A stretch of DNA of 64,000 nucleotides from Hermatobates lingyangjiaoensis (lineage: Eukaryota > Arthropoda > Insecta > Hemiptera > Hermatobatidae): assembly GCA_026182355.1 (NCBI GenBank), contig JAPFBL010000068.1:6079001-6143000 (forward strand). The letters are read 5' to 3'. Position numbers and translations under genes: made by a program. Within the stretch, counting starts at the first letter, position 1; each line of letters opens with the position of its first letter. Under the pieces are notes generated by a model. The model saw nothing but the letters and a program-made list of their open reading frames with translations. It was not told the DNA's origin and made no database searches. This document shows positions 1-12,668 of the stretch, piece by piece.

Positions 1-125
1 ACTTTTACTGCTGGAACCAGCAAAAGTGCTGAGCTTCTTGTAGGCGTTGAAGCTAACTGCTGGGGTACTTTAGTACAGAAGGGGGAAGTACAATAGTTTT
101 TTTTTTAAGACGCAGTGCTATAGTT
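1..125 (+). repeat. Interspersed repeat fragment, cut by window start
   Basis: This segment is closely repeated at 24592-24712. Both contain AGTGCTGAGCTTCTTG, then GGGTACTTTAGTACAGAAG and GACGCAGTGCTATA in the same order. The present copy has a run of T where the other has a short CCTTA. No reading frame is conserved. The family is not recognised; two copies in the same orientation and order indicate an interspersed element or an old segmental copy. Confidence 0.75.
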
Positions 126-2714
126 ACCCTCAAATAATAGTAATAAAAAAAAATTATACCACTTATAACAAACGAAATATCATTGATTTAGAAGAATCTA
201 ATATATCATTATTACTGTTTAAGCTCTTGGGACTCGTGGGCATGATGGACATAACTGTTCTATTTTGCTTCCCTTTGAATTCCCTTTCTAAAATCAATTT
301 TATATTTTATGTCCTTTAATTAACTTCATAATTACCAATAGAGATATATCACTCTCCTTTTTGGTTTTCAGTATAATTTTTCAAAATTCTATACCGTCTT
401 AATGGTGATTGGTTCAAGTTGTCATTAATTTACCCAAAGGTCGCCGCCTCTTCGAGACATCATTGTCTGTATGATGGTAATCGCATCAACATAAGTAATA
501 GTAATTAAGCCAATGCCCAGTTAGATATTTTTAATTCCTTCCTTAGAACATTTAATACTATTTTTTACAAATTTAATTTCAGTTGGAATGTACATTTTAG
601 ACTAAATTAGAGCCGAATGTTCTAGCAACTTGTTGTCTGCTCCCTCCTTGATTCATTAATCAGTTGCACTCTTGAAAAAACTGGGGTATGTTGAGTAGAG
701 AAGCCATGACGAAGAAGATTGGTTTGACTTTAATATGATCTAATACCTGCACTGACTCATTCCTGTATATTCCCTTCTGTGCAAGTACTAACTGAGAATT
801 GACCTGATTTTACTGGTTTTAGTGTTAGTTTTAGACCTGTCAGTATACCAGACAAGAACTTCTTCCTTGCAATCAAAATGTAAATAAAAAGATTCCTTTC
901 CTCTCTAGGCCTGTAAGCCTCCTATCTGCTTCTCTTCCTGGTTCCTAGAAAAATGAACATTGAGAGAGAAGAACATGAAGTTTTTAAAAGTGCTCTAGAA
1001 CTTTTAAAACATGTTACAGTGACTAGTGAATATTTAAAGATTCATTCAAAAATGCATTATTGAAACCATAAAAGTTTTAAATAATTCTCAAGTTATGTAC
1101 AAAACTGAAATTAATGATTTAAATGGACAAGTGAAAGTATCTCAAGTTCCTGTAGTACAAAGACTACATATTTCTATGCAGAAATGGTTGCAACCAACAA
1201 AGTTAAAAGAGTAGAGTTCAATGAATCTCAAGTTAGGTTTCTTGCCGTTGTTAAACCTTTCGAAGAACAAAATAGTCTAAGACAATTATTTATTAACTTT
1301 TGTGGATAACTATTACTTAATCATTTAAAATTAAAAATGTTAACGATAACAAAGGGAATATTATTGAAGCAGCATTTACAAAGAAAGCAAACAAATTAAG
1401 ATTCGTAGAATTTATACTATTGAAACAAAACAAAACATACCGTAAGAATGAAAGGTAAGGTGACGTTTTCGTGATTACAATCAGTTTTATCTTTATAAAA
1501 GTGTTGAAAAACAGTATGAATATTAAATTAAATATTACGCCTAGTTGGTTATTTCAATGTTATTTTGAAAGTGCAAAGAAAGAAACAGTATGGAATTATC
1601 GATATTGTTTATGAAGCGAAAGGTTGACTAATTTAATAAGAAGCAGTAATGCGGTTAACTAACTAACTTGATTGTTTAGCACTTACTCAAACACTAACTG
1701 AAAATAAGTTTTCCTTCTTAGCCAATCGATTGGTTAGAAACTTCAGAAGAACCACAGAAATGTAGCTTCTTCAGAATAGTCAAATTTAAGTGCAGTTCAT
1801 TTTTGTTCCAAAGTACCCGACTTTAAAGAGTTGGTGTTTCAATAGTTTTAAAGTATACTTCCTTATTGTTCTAAACACCCATAATACTGAGTATATATGT
1901 GTAATAGGACCAATAGAATTACATTACGTATAAACAGGACACGAGGGAAAGGTAAATTGTAAGTGTTTTGTATTAATATTAGTTATATTAATTTTACGGT
2001 GAGCGCATTAAGTCGTTCTCTAAGCACACAAGTCATATCAAGGGTGCTCTGCGAGAATCAGTCTTGACAGTTAAATATATTTGAAGTCTACAGGTTACTT
2101 GATATTATACACACATCTTTTTATTATCTTTATTCTACCTTATCATATTTTAAATTAGAATCATATTAATATTAATCATATTTGTAATTAAAGTAATTTT
2201 TCATTAATTTATCAAATTAATGAAAATGATAACAACTCAATGTGTTTTAGTTTCTTGCAACTGGATTGGAATGTACATTTCAACGGATTTTCGAAGAGAA
2301 TATGGTCAAAACCACCGGGTTTTAAGAATATAAAAATGAATGAATGTATGTCAGGTGTAAGAAAACTGGCTATGTTGATGACCTTAATTTGAAGGAAGGA
2401 CAAGCAAGACAAGAAAAGATACTCTTGATGTTGAAGTTTTTTCATAAAAATGGCAATATTTCTGTAAGAAATCCTAACACTTGCTACTCTTTCTTTTTTA
2501 TTATATAACTAATTTAAATTTTAATTTCTCTTTACGTTTTAATGATATACTACGAGTATCATACCCATAATGGAGGTTTTTTTTATTAAACAATGTTTAA
2601 TGTATTCACAACAAAACAATAGTATTTAAACATATAATATAAAAGAGTTTAGTTGAATATTTATGAATGTTTAGGTAATTCCTGGTAACAGTAATATATA
2701 TATATATATACGTA
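126..2714. other. Gene-free AT-rich stretch
   Basis: I see no coding exon, RNA gene or bounded repeat here. Frames are short and closed by stops at the rate expected for AT-rich DNA. A short (TA)n tract ends it at about 2697-2710. Confidence 0.6.
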
Positions 2715-2968
2715 CGTTTCACGATGAATCACAAACACAGAACTAAGGAACAAACAGACTTACTGTCTCTAATTTTCGGTTGAACCGTCATTACGAGAGT
2801 TGAGATAGGGACACCAAGCGCACTTGTGAAGCGACGATTGGAGACCAAACGCTTCACAAGTGCGCTTGGTGTCCCTATCTCAACTCTCCTAATGATGGTT
2901 CAACCGAGAATTAGAGACAGTAAATCTGTTTGTTTCTTAGTTCTGTGTTTGAGATTCATCGTGAAACG
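2715..2968. repeat. 254-bp near-perfect palindrome (119-bp arms)
   Basis: Arms at 2715-2833 and 2850-2968 are inverted copies with only a few mismatches, separated by a 16-base spacer. The spacer and its borders contain GAAGCGACGATTGGAGACCA. Nearly the same string, with G for A, builds the inverted repeat at 15742-15791. The right arm continues into a tail (2969-3070) with CTGACGA at 3039-3045, a short hairpin and AAAA, resembling a degraded hammerhead core. Penelope-like elements often leave inverted, 5'-truncated copies and carry such motifs; that origin is inference. Short frames across it are by-products of the palindrome. Confidence 0.85.
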
Positions 2969-3141
2969 TTTGTTGTCCTTTTGGATTGTTTTCCTGTTTA
3001 CAATAAATATATATATATATAATATTGGGTTTTTGACTCTGACGAAGACCGCTTGTTACGGTTAAAAGATCTTAGTCTTGTTTTCCCATTTTCTTATTGT
3101 GATTTTATCATTGATTGTTATTTCACGTGTTTATGTGAAAT

Positions 3142-3144
<3 letters not shown>

Positions 3145-3177
<33 letters not shown>
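3145..3177. repeat. (TA)n microsatellite
   Basis: An uninterrupted TA dinucleotide run that directly abuts the left terminus of the inverted-repeat element at 3176-3376. It may have been the insertion target. Confidence 0.9.
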
Positions 3178-3180
<3 letters not shown>

Positions 3181-3376
3181 TTGTTGAACGACCTTTGTAC
3201 TGTGGCATGAATAAAGATTTAAAATCCGTTTATAACATTATTACACACATAAAAGATAAAAATAATTACCACATTAAAAACTCAGTTTTGAAAGATTTAA
3301 ACAAAGGTGAGAAAACTTGAAAGATGGACATTGAAATTTATTCATGCCACAGTACAAAGGTCGTTCAACAAAACAT
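3176..3376. mobile_element. Short TIR element (MITE-like), 201 bp
   Basis: Perfect 38-base terminal inverted repeats lie at 3176-3213 and 3339-3376, beginning ATGTTTTGTTGAACG. The interior is AT-rich with no coding. The left end abuts a (TA)n run. Length and structure fit a non-autonomous DNA transposon. The superfamily cannot be named, because the target-site duplication cannot be separated from the TA repeat. Perfect arms suggest recent activity or a recent fold-back event. Confidence 0.85.
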
Positions 3377-3514
3377 GTATAAAAGAAGGATTGCTCCTCA
3401 AATTTACAAATATATATATATTTATATCAAATTAGTTACATTTTTTGAATGTTTGCTATCCATTCAAAATGGTTTTATTATTCTTCATTAAATTCAGATT
3501 CATTGTTGGTCAAA

Positions 3515-4050
3515 CAGTGGCGTAGAAACGGGGGAAGGAAGGAAGTGGTCCGCCAGGGTTACACGTGGCGGGAGGCGGCATTTTGAGGGGGTAGAAATAG
3601 AAAAGAGAAAAAAATTATAAAAAGCTAACAAAGAAACTGAAAATTTATACCAAACTGAGTTTTTAAGGTGGTAATTATTTTTATGTTCTATGTGTATAAT
3701 AATGTTATAAACGGATTTTAAAACTGTAATATTTGCAAATTAAAAATAAATTTATTTTAAATTTTTCAAAACTGATTCATTAAAGGGGTTGAAAGCTTGT
3801 TTTGTTTGTTTTCGTAGCCAGTTAATTTAATTTAACAATTTTTCTATGATTTGAATTATACGTTTTTGTTTTGAAAAATCTTTGGTTTTCTATGATAACG
3901 ACTGTATATGTATACGAGTACTGTATATAAGATGAAAGTCTGAGATTTATAATAACAGTCTAAAATTAGAAATATGTCATTCCATGAAAATAAATATTTT
4001 GAGGACTTTCTGGAATTTTAAAGGTTAACGGATTAGTTACTACGCTCCTG
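3515..4050. mobile_element. hAT-like non-autonomous element, copy 1
   Basis: It starts CAGTGGCGTAGAAACGGGGG and ends with a degraded complement near CTACGCTCCTG. CAGTGGCGTAG with a following G run is typical of hAT termini. The interior matches 6114-6722 over most of its length, including GTAGCCAGTTAATTTAATTT. No transposase frame remains. I could not find a clean 8-bp target duplication. Confidence 0.65.
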
Positions 4051-4927
4051 ATCCGCTACCGTTTGTTACAGATCAAAAGAAAACCTTGTAATATGGACGG
4101 CATCAAATTAAATAATGCCAGTAAAACAAAGTTACTCTTGTCAAAGTAAATTGGGTGAAAAGAGATTTTTAAAATAGTTGAATTTAATAAACCTTAAGTA
4201 TCTTAGATCACCGGATTATATATTATATAAATAAACACTTTTTCTTTTTCTCGGAGTTTGGTCAGGGTAAATATATGGAATCACCTGACTGCCTGTAAAT
4301 AAATAAACTGTCTGTAAATATTTTGTGGTCAAGAAAACAGTACCGTATTATATAAATATATAACGGATTATATAAATTATTTTATATATAAATATAACCG
4401 ATTGTATATAGTGTATATACATAATTACTATTCAACTAGAATATTTAACTAGTCCCTTCATTTCGCGCCAAAAATACATAATGTTCATGTCTTTTTTATC
4501 GTATGATCATTTTAACCAAACATTGCTCTAATGTTTTTCCATGTCATTTTCATTTTTAATTGCGTCTCTATATGGCTTCTATTTTATTTGTAAAAGTTTG
4601 TAATGAATTCAAATGCGTTCTGATTGAAAAATTTTGTTAAATATATATGTTTTATTGAATATGTAAATCGGAAAATTTAGTTTAATATGCGTTTTAAAGT
4701 AGATTTTACTTTGATTAAATGACAAATTTAATTATGATGATCAATAATTACGGTCAGTGATTAATTTTCTTTTCAATGTTAGTGACAAATTAATTCTTCT
4801 TTAGACTGTCCTCGCATATATTAATATTATATTTTTAACACAATTACACCTCACCAAGAAAATAGAATATTTAATTACCACTCAATATATATTATCTGTC
4901 ATTTTGTGCAATACGTAATTGTGTAAT
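4051..4927. other. Gene-free AT-rich stretch
   Basis: No exon-like or repeat-bounded sequence was recognised; several TATATAA-rich runs occur. Confidence 0.5.
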
Positions 4928-5314
4928 ATTTACTCATACTGTGGTAAATGGATAATACAAAATCAAATCAATATTCATTATCATTCTGTCTCAATAGCAT
5001 ATTCCGGGCTATTCAAATTTTCTCAAATTGTTTCTACAGTAAGACGTGCTCAATCCAACAGAAAAGGACTCTTTCCTCTACAGCAGGAGGACTGGTTGGT
5101 CATCCACTTCTTCTATTGGGTATGTCTTTTAAATTTCATTATTCATTTTATTATATATAATTCTGGTTTATTTTTGTAACATTTAATTTGTAATTTGTAT
5201 TATAGATGTTTACATGACGATGAACACAAAGTGTTCGAAATGCGTAGTTTAAATTAAAAAAAAAATACTCCTGTCTGTGGAGACTTTGTATTATATATTT
5301 ACCCCAGTGTGACA
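4928..5314. mobile_element. TIR element with hammerhead-like hairpin, copy 1
   Basis: The left end, ATTTACTCATACTGTGGTAA and onward, is inversely repeated at the right end near 5275-5312 (TTGTATTATATATTTACCCC). Just inside the right end is GACGATGAACACAAAGTGTT followed by CGAAATGCG. That is a GAACAC/GTGTTC hairpin between GATGA and GAAA, arranged like a hammerhead core. The same layout is found at 21437-21772 and 26487-26680. Short open frames inside are not conserved between copies. Confidence 0.6.
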
Positions 5315-6113
5315 TATATATGATGCAAAAATTCACCTTTTGAATTTGTAACTATACTTCGATTAGTAAGGAATAGTATATCTTCAATGAATTTAAAAGT
5401 ATATGTAGAATTTATTATAGAATTTATTATAGAATTATTTCATCTATTAGAATTTGTTTAGTTAACTACTATGAATGGAAGGTGCATTTGACATCATACG
5501 AAGAATGCAAACTGTGTGTTTAGAAGAGGTAGAAACCCTTGATCACATTATATCTTTATTTGGGTTAATTATCTCGGAACTTCTTAAGATTTCTGTCAAA
5601 TCATACCTAAAAATATAGGATAGAGGGACACTTCTCTATCTTCATTTATGAAGGTTATTAATGAATTAATGAACAGCTATGTCTGCGGAGCGTACAAGTC
5701 TGATGAGTTTCAGGCCTTCAATTTAATAATTTTATTAGAAATTCATCAGATTCATCAGTGATTTCATGATTCTTATATGTAATAACATTATTACAGTCAA
5801 ACTTAAACAAATGGTATATATTGATTTAAATATAAACAACACCAAACATCAGTCGGTAGTTAATGAGGTTTATATTATGTTTACTTATAGTAGGGGAGTG
5901 TAGACCACTCCAGATTTTTAATGTTTGATTAGTGAGGAAAGATACATTAAATCTTTGTTTGTGAAGGTTTAATGTATCTTTCCACTCAAGTCATGAGTAA
6001 ATACCATACACTAACTGATTATATAGCTCGTAAATTTGTAATGCATTTTAAGGTAAATTACTTTTTTTAAATTTTATATAGGAAATAGCCAACAGTTTTA
6101 CAAGGATCTATCC
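5315..6113. other. AT-rich stretch with one repeat-end fragment
   Basis: No gene was seen. At 5882-5920 there is a piece matching the distal end of the ~1.65-kb family (ACTTATAGTA, then GTGTAGACCACTCCAGATTT), in the same orientation as the copy at 38932-40595. Confidence 0.55.
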
Positions 6114-6722
6114 CAGTGGCATAACAAGGAGCCCCCCCCCCCCCCTTGGCTTCAAGGTGGCACGTGCCAAGGGGCAGTATTTTGAGGGGGCAAAAATAAA
6201 AAAATTAAAATAATAGCTAACAAAAAATCTGAAATTTTATACCATAATTTTTTTTAAGGTCGTAATTGTAAAAAAATCTGAAATTTTATACCATAATATG
6301 TTTTTAAGGTCGTAATGTTTTATTTGTTGAATACTGTTTTTAAACGGATTTTCAACTGTAATATTTGCTAATTAAAAATACATTTATTGTAAATTTTTCA
6401 AAACTAGTTCTTTAATTGGGTTGAAAATTTATTATATTTATTTGCGTAGCCAGTTAATTTAATTTAACAATTTTCTTATAATTTGAATCGTACGTTCTTG
6501 TTTTTAAAAATCTTTGGTTTTCTATGATAGCGACTTATGTGTATACGAGTACAGTAATAAGATGTAAGTCTGGGAACAATGACAGCAGTTTAAAATTAGA
6601 TCCTTGATTGTAATTTAATGAAAATGAACATTTACAGGTTGTCGGGAGTTTTCAATGTTAAAAGATTATCAACAGTCAGCGTGGGGGGGGGGGGGGGGGC
6701 AAAAATAGTTTCTACGTCACTG
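6114..6722. mobile_element. hAT-like non-autonomous element, copy 2
   Basis: It begins CAGTGGCATAACAAGGAG and a run of 14 C. It ends with a run of 17 G (6683-6699), then CAAAAATAGTTTCTACGTCA and CTG. The two ends are inverted repeats, including the homopolymer runs. The interior is homologous to 3515-4050. A ~46-bp block (AAAAAATCTG to CGTAAT) is tandemly doubled at 6223-6316. There is no transposase. Confidence 0.7.
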
Positions 6723-9500
6723 GGGTAAAATGTTTGGGATATGATGAAGGCATATATATACCTCTTTTCCTTTGACCTGCTGTTCATTTATATTTTGACA
6801 CTCAACTATGAGATAATAGAAGTTTTTCAACCCAAATAATTATTAAACCATTTTATTTAAATAACATGCATTTGCATTATCTTTTATAATCATTTAAATC
6901 TCCAAAAGTGTGTTTTATGGAGATCAGAACATACGTGTATTCTCAAATAAAAAAATGCTATAAGAAAACTGTCTTTTGAGTCTATCAGAAAAAAAAAATT
7001 TTTTTAATGAAACTGTAAATTTATAGACTTCGGTCACACGTCAAAAACTAAAACACTTACTTAAAACACAAGGCGGGAATAAATTATCATTGTGTAAGTT
7101 ATAAAACTATCTAATCAAACAAAGCTGATTAAATACAATTGTGTTTTTACATAAACAAAAAAGTTGCGCCCTTGTTAAGCAGCACAAACATAATTCAAGG
7201 GATTTAATGTAACAGCTGAGTGATTTTACACCTTTTCATTGAAAATCTGAAGCTTATAGCTGGTTATGTCCTTCCTGTTTTTTTCTTTCTGTCAGTTTTT
7301 GCCATATAACAGACTGGTACATATCTTTTTGTTACATCTCATTTCTTATAATGTTTTGTAACAGTTTTTTTTTTCACTTTCTTCATTTTAATTCTTTTCA
7401 TTACTTTTTTATAAATCATGTTTTATTATAAAAATGTCCGCTGTGTTCTTTGCAAGATAACTGGTTCAGTAATATCAATGTCACATATTCTTCTATTATA
7501 TTAATAACTTTTTTTTTATAACAAAACTTTATCACTATTACAAGCAGCTTTAAGAAAATACAAATAATATTAAAAAAAATAATTTTTTTTTATTAAAAAA
7601 AAATAAAATCCATTAATAAAATGTTAATGTTATTTTGACTATAAAACTATAAGATGCAATTTAAAGGGAAGATTTAAGTCTTAAAGTCCAGAAAAAGAAC
7701 ACAAAATTGAGGAAAGGTCCAATTTTAAGAAAGAAATTCAGAAGTCCCTGTGTATCATAATTCATTGAATGTTTTTTTCAGGGTTCAATAGTTTATTCAG
7801 CTTTGCTTTTCTTACAATTCAAGAAGAATATACAATCCAATCTCAATACATTTCCATCCTCACTTGACCGGTTCAGATCTTGTGACTAAACAGGAATGAC
7901 TAAATAACTAAACAAAAAATTCCAAATTAGTCATACTACCGGTGAAATGCACGTACGTTTAGTCTCCTAGCAGGAATAGGGAGCAAAGTAGTTTTTTATA
8001 TGCCAATATTATATACTATTTTAAATAATTTTCATGTAGATTTTGAACAACATAAACAAACAAGAGGAGAGAAATTGAAATATGTTTCCTTCTTTAGGGA
8101 TACGTTGTATTATATATAAATTTATTGTATATTTTCATAATATATAAATGTATTGGGCTTCTTCAAACCCAATGAAGCAAGGAACGTCCCAACCAACCTC
8201 CATGTGCACAATACAATTTAATCTAGACTGACTAATGGTACTGAAATATTAATCCTTATTTCATTAAAAGGGTTTATTCATTTCATTTTTGAAAGGAGCA
8301 TTTTCCTTCACTTAAGAATGAACTTGAATGAACCGGATTTGAGTTTCCTTAGCTGTTTCTCTTCTTCACGATTAATCCCTACCCTTCAATTTTACACAAA
8401 TAGTAAAGGTCGAGGTTATCTTAAATTTATTTTGCCTTTTTGCTGTCAGTTTTAAAGAGCGTTGACAGCAGCAACAGAAATAACTATAGACTACAGAGTG
8501 ACTGCTTTTTAAATTTGAAGAAACTTAAGAGTTAAACTGTACAGGTAGTCGAATTTCATTTGAAGTAGAGTAAAATGTGAAATTTGATATAGTGAGGAAG
8601 GCCGTTTCAAGGTAATATGGTACATCCTTCTTTGATTGTTAATAGCAACTTCTGTAGACTAATATTGGCATTTATTACGTCCACTCTTCTAAATCAATTT
8701 GCCTATTCCTTCTCCATGTTATCTTTGTCTGACAAATGGTTTTGAAAATAAAGCATATATTAAAATAAACTTTTAATACTTCAGTATAGAATGTTTATTA
8801 TTATTAAGAATTAAAATTTAAATAAAAACTAAGTTTAAAAAAGTTTGTAGATTATTTGATGGTTAACCAGAGTTAAGTGTAGTGTGGTCAGCCTAATATT
8901 ACTACTCCATAGAGCTAAGAAGTTGTTAAACTAAAACTGGATCAAGTGCTCTTGGCTTTACTGTAATGGATCCCTTATTAAAGGAAGGAAATACGTGACG
9001 AGAAAGCATTTTAGGTCAACTTAACTGAAAACAGCTTGATAATTGAGGTACATCAAACTGATAAGGCTTAGCATTGATTTTGAATTAATTCTCTCCTACT
9101 TCGTCTATAATACTGCTTTTTTAAATTCATATAAAGGCATGTATATGTGCCTTTATATAAAGTTAGGGATAAAACAATTCAAATACCTATTGATTGACAA
9201 GTATGCAATTAATCATTGCACATGTGCATACACATAAATATAAGTATGGATTCACAACTTATACTCGTATTTTCAGTTTTTTTTTTATTTCATCGTTGAT
9301 TTATTATCTCAGAAAAGAAATATAAATCCTCAGACGTATTTCTACATTAAATCTAAATTTAATAAATAACTAGTAGGTAAAACTGCAGTATCAAGCATAA
9401 TTCAATTTGAACTATTATTCGACATGCATCAATGCAATATTGACCAAAACAAGGATAATATACGCTTTAATGGACAGAGGCAAAACTAAAGTGCAAGATC
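6723..9500. other. Gene-free AT-rich stretch
   Basis: No convincing exon. Small inverted motifs occur (for example TTGGGCTTCTTCAAACCCAA near 8154) but nothing bounded. The frame at 9043-9237 has no recognisable domain and ends in AT-rich low-complexity sequence. Confidence 0.5.
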
Positions 9501-10235
9501 AGGTTAGGTTGTAGTGGCAGTCCCAGAAGAGAACCACGTAGGGCATAGACTCGTGCCTTGTGATACCACAAATGAAGAAAAGGTCTGTTATACCCCGTCA
9601 CTAGTTCACTTTTTACCATCCCGAGAGAACAATGAACTTATTAGATCCCTGATATCAGTGGATGCTAAGTTCTCATGATTGTCAAGGAAGTGCTCTCCTA
9701 ATGTTACTTTCCTTCGAAAGAATGGTGTCGGGCAAGTTCATCAGCTGGGCAGTTACCTATAATGTTCCTGTGTCCTTGAACCAAATAATACTAACTTTTG
9801 ACAAGTCTGACAACCTATCTAGGAGTCTTATACGGTTCAAAACTACCTCAGACGTAGGGCAGACTACCATTGGAGATTTGATATCGGCGTGACTATTAGA
9901 AAAAATCTGGATATTAGTCTCTTATGGGGATGTAAAAACTACTAAGAGGTTTACCGTTTCCATAATAGCAATGACTTCCGCCTGGAACACACTGCAATGG
10001 TCAGGCGATCTAAAAGATGATTTAGGTAATCCAAGTTGTTTATCAAGTAATTCTGTTATGATGCTCCACCGTCCTTACCGTCCAGCATTGATCCATCACT
10101 AAAGATCCGAATGAATCAGTTGAGAGCAGTTCCTCCTCTAACCATCCCTTTGAGGGATGATTGTAGACAACCCACTCCCAAAGGGGGCTTTCGCAACGAC
10201 TTAATCGATATCTATACACAAGCTTCTGTGTTCTT
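9501..10235 (-). mobile_element. LINE 3' remnant: RNase H domain plus SINE-like tail
   Basis: Reading the minus strand, broken frames give VFQAEVIAI and then a block ending GHRNIIGNCPADELARHH. This is the GHxxIxGNxxADELAR signature closing the RNase H domain of I/R1/Jockey-type LINEs. Stops and frameshifts show it is dead. Downstream on the minus strand (9580-9501) is TGTGGTATCACAAGGCACGA through GGGACTGCCACTACAACCTA. This is the same 3' tail carried by the tRNA-derived SINEs at 19874, 28802 and 46820, ending in CCTAA-type repeats. The element is 5' truncated. Confidence 0.75.
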
Positions 10236-12470
10236 GAAGTGTAATATTATATTATAAAGAGTTAAATATATAGTTATATAAAAACCACAACTTAATAAAA
10301 AAAAATTTTTTTTTTGCTTATTCATTTTCTTTCATTCTTCTCTGCCAAATTGAACATTTGGATATCAAGATATATGCTTATATGATAAGGTAGCCTCGGT
10401 CATAGAGACGTGGGTCCTATTCTATTTACTTTTGGTTGTTTGTGTCTAGATCTTGCATTTCCTCCATAATACAGCGTTTGTAATCGCAGCTTTAATATTT
10501 CTACTACTCGAAAAAATAGCAAAGAACTACTAGAAAAGAGAAGTGTATGGTTGGCAGCCAATACTGTGGGGAGGATTCAGTAACAAGGCCATCTCCTCCC
10601 TTCCATTTACTCTCTCTCTCTTATCTTTCTATCTCTGTCTTGTTTTGTACCTTCAAACTTCTGTCATATATTTTTCATTGAATTAATTGGAATGAGTATG
10701 GTGAATTTTGCTTGAGTTTCAGTAAAACAGACCATTGCATTAGTTGTTTTGGTTACTAGTTTTAAACAAAGCTAAGTAAGCTTTGTTTACTTTATGTAAT
10801 AAAGTAAATGTATATGTAATATGTATAAATACATATTTTAACAATTTGTTAAAATTGTTATAAAATAATTATTTCATAAAAACATTCAATTACAGGACAT
10901 ATTTTTTGCCAGTGAAATCATAAGGAAATTCCCTGGGCACCTCCTTCCTCGTGGGTTGCATAAGGTTTATTGTATTAAGTTTTTGTATCGCAGATCTACT
11001 AAAATACGATAAGTTTTTTTCCCCGAAACGTATGAGTGTTCGAAAGTCCGAGACATTTTTAATGATTTTTACTTACTACTTTGGTGTTTTTAAGTTTCTC
11101 TTTTCTGGCTTGGATTGATGAATTTGTATACTAATTAGTGATTTCTAAGTAAGTGCTCATGGTTGGTCCACACTTAAATAATTTTGGAATTCACAATCTC
11201 TAATTAACTAGATAAAAAATTATTTGTTGATTATTATAATTGTTATTATTATATTTTTTATCGTGAATTTATACCTATTATAAAATTTAAGATACACTAT
11301 GAGATTAGTTTTTTTATCTTTTTCTTATAGTAAAGAATAAGGCTTTGGTTCATCAATAAAACTATGTAATAATAGGTACTGTTAAGTGGGGTTATTCATT
11401 GTGGTTTATAGAAATTATGTATACATAATAAACAAAGCAAATTTACACCTTACGTATGTGGATTGAAGATAAATAAATAAATATACCTCTAAAGTACATT
11501 ACATATTATATTATGTATGAATAGTCTTATTAATTAATTAAGTCTTATTAATTATTTAGTTAATTAATTAATTATTTAGTTAAATTTATTAAATTAAATT
11601 TATTAATTATTCTTATTAATTAATTAAGTCTTATTCTTCAAACCTAATAAGAACTAAATGTTTAAATTCTGAGACTTCATTTTATTTTTTGGTCTTCTGG
11701 TTACGGCCATGTCTTAGGGAATATTGATTAGAATAAATAATTTGTTATGTTTTGGTAAAGCTAACACATCGCTTTAATTTTCCCTGATAGTTCAACCTGT
11801 TTTTGATTAAAATTGAAAGCTCTAAATGTTTTGACTGCTTTACTTACTTTTAAAGATAATACAAGAGAGTTTATGTAATCAATCAAGCAACGTTCTATAC
11901 TCAAACCTCACGTGAGAACTGAAGCCTTTGCAAAATCAAACTAGGCAGTATGATCGAATCTTCATGCAATAACCAAACTTTAAATACGAAAAAATAATCC
12001 TTAAAAAGGATGATTTATAAAGTATATACAAGTAAAAAAGTGGTAAAAAAGAAAGGAAACTTTGTTTAAAGCTTGAAGGGCATTGCTAATCATCTTTAAA
12101 GATATGGCGTAATTAAAAAGGCAATTGTGGGACCCATTTGGGGCTTAATGACCACAATTGGCATCACTGCATTTAATGCTCCAGTTTTTCTGCAGCATAG
12201 GAAGTTATATTTTTTTATTTCTAACTATTTCATTAAGTTTTATTTTAAACTTTTAGTGAGGAAGAGTAAAGTTTTTCCCCTAAAATCATTATAATTACGG
12301 AATTATTTTGATAAAATCAATATAATTATGATGGATTATTTTTTTAAAGCCATTAACTGATTTGTAGAGTTCTAAAATAGTTGATGATGACTATTCCAAT
12401 GATGAAGAGCCAAGAATTCCAAAAATGACTCTAATGGTAAATTAAGAACTAAATTTTATTTATAGTACAG
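10236..12470. other. Gene-free AT-rich stretch
   Basis: No exon was recognised. A simple block of TTAATTAATTA and related steps lies at 11527-11630, and a CT-rich run near 10608-10640. Confidence 0.5.
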
Positions 12471-12668
12471 ATTGCGGACTAAATGTGGTCGGTCCACGGA
12501 TCAAATGCTACCTGCAGATCAAACCCACAAAATAAACGATGGCTTGCTGACCAACTGCAGCCACAGATAAAATACTGTCCATGGGCTGGATGTAGACTAC
12601 GACAACAATTGCAGGCTGTGTACCTAAGTTATCTTAGTAACCTTAGGGCAACTGGTATTGACTTATAG
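12471..12668. other. GC-richer islet of unknown origin
   Basis: Base composition rises sharply against the surroundings. The + strand has a 61-codon frame (12483-12668, MWSVHGSNATCRSNPQNK...) with four cysteines, and the minus strand is also open over part of it. I recognise no domain. It may be a decayed transposon fragment or a small exon. An upstream TTTATAG could serve as an acceptor, but no good donor follows. Confidence 0.35.

Noticed and set aside
2826..3065. 79-codon + frame starting MKRRLETK
   Set aside because: Most of it is the right arm of the palindrome, and the opposite arm gives an equally open frame in places. The shared LKRRLET string also arises at 15664-15858 from the same DNA signature, so it follows the repeat and not a host gene.
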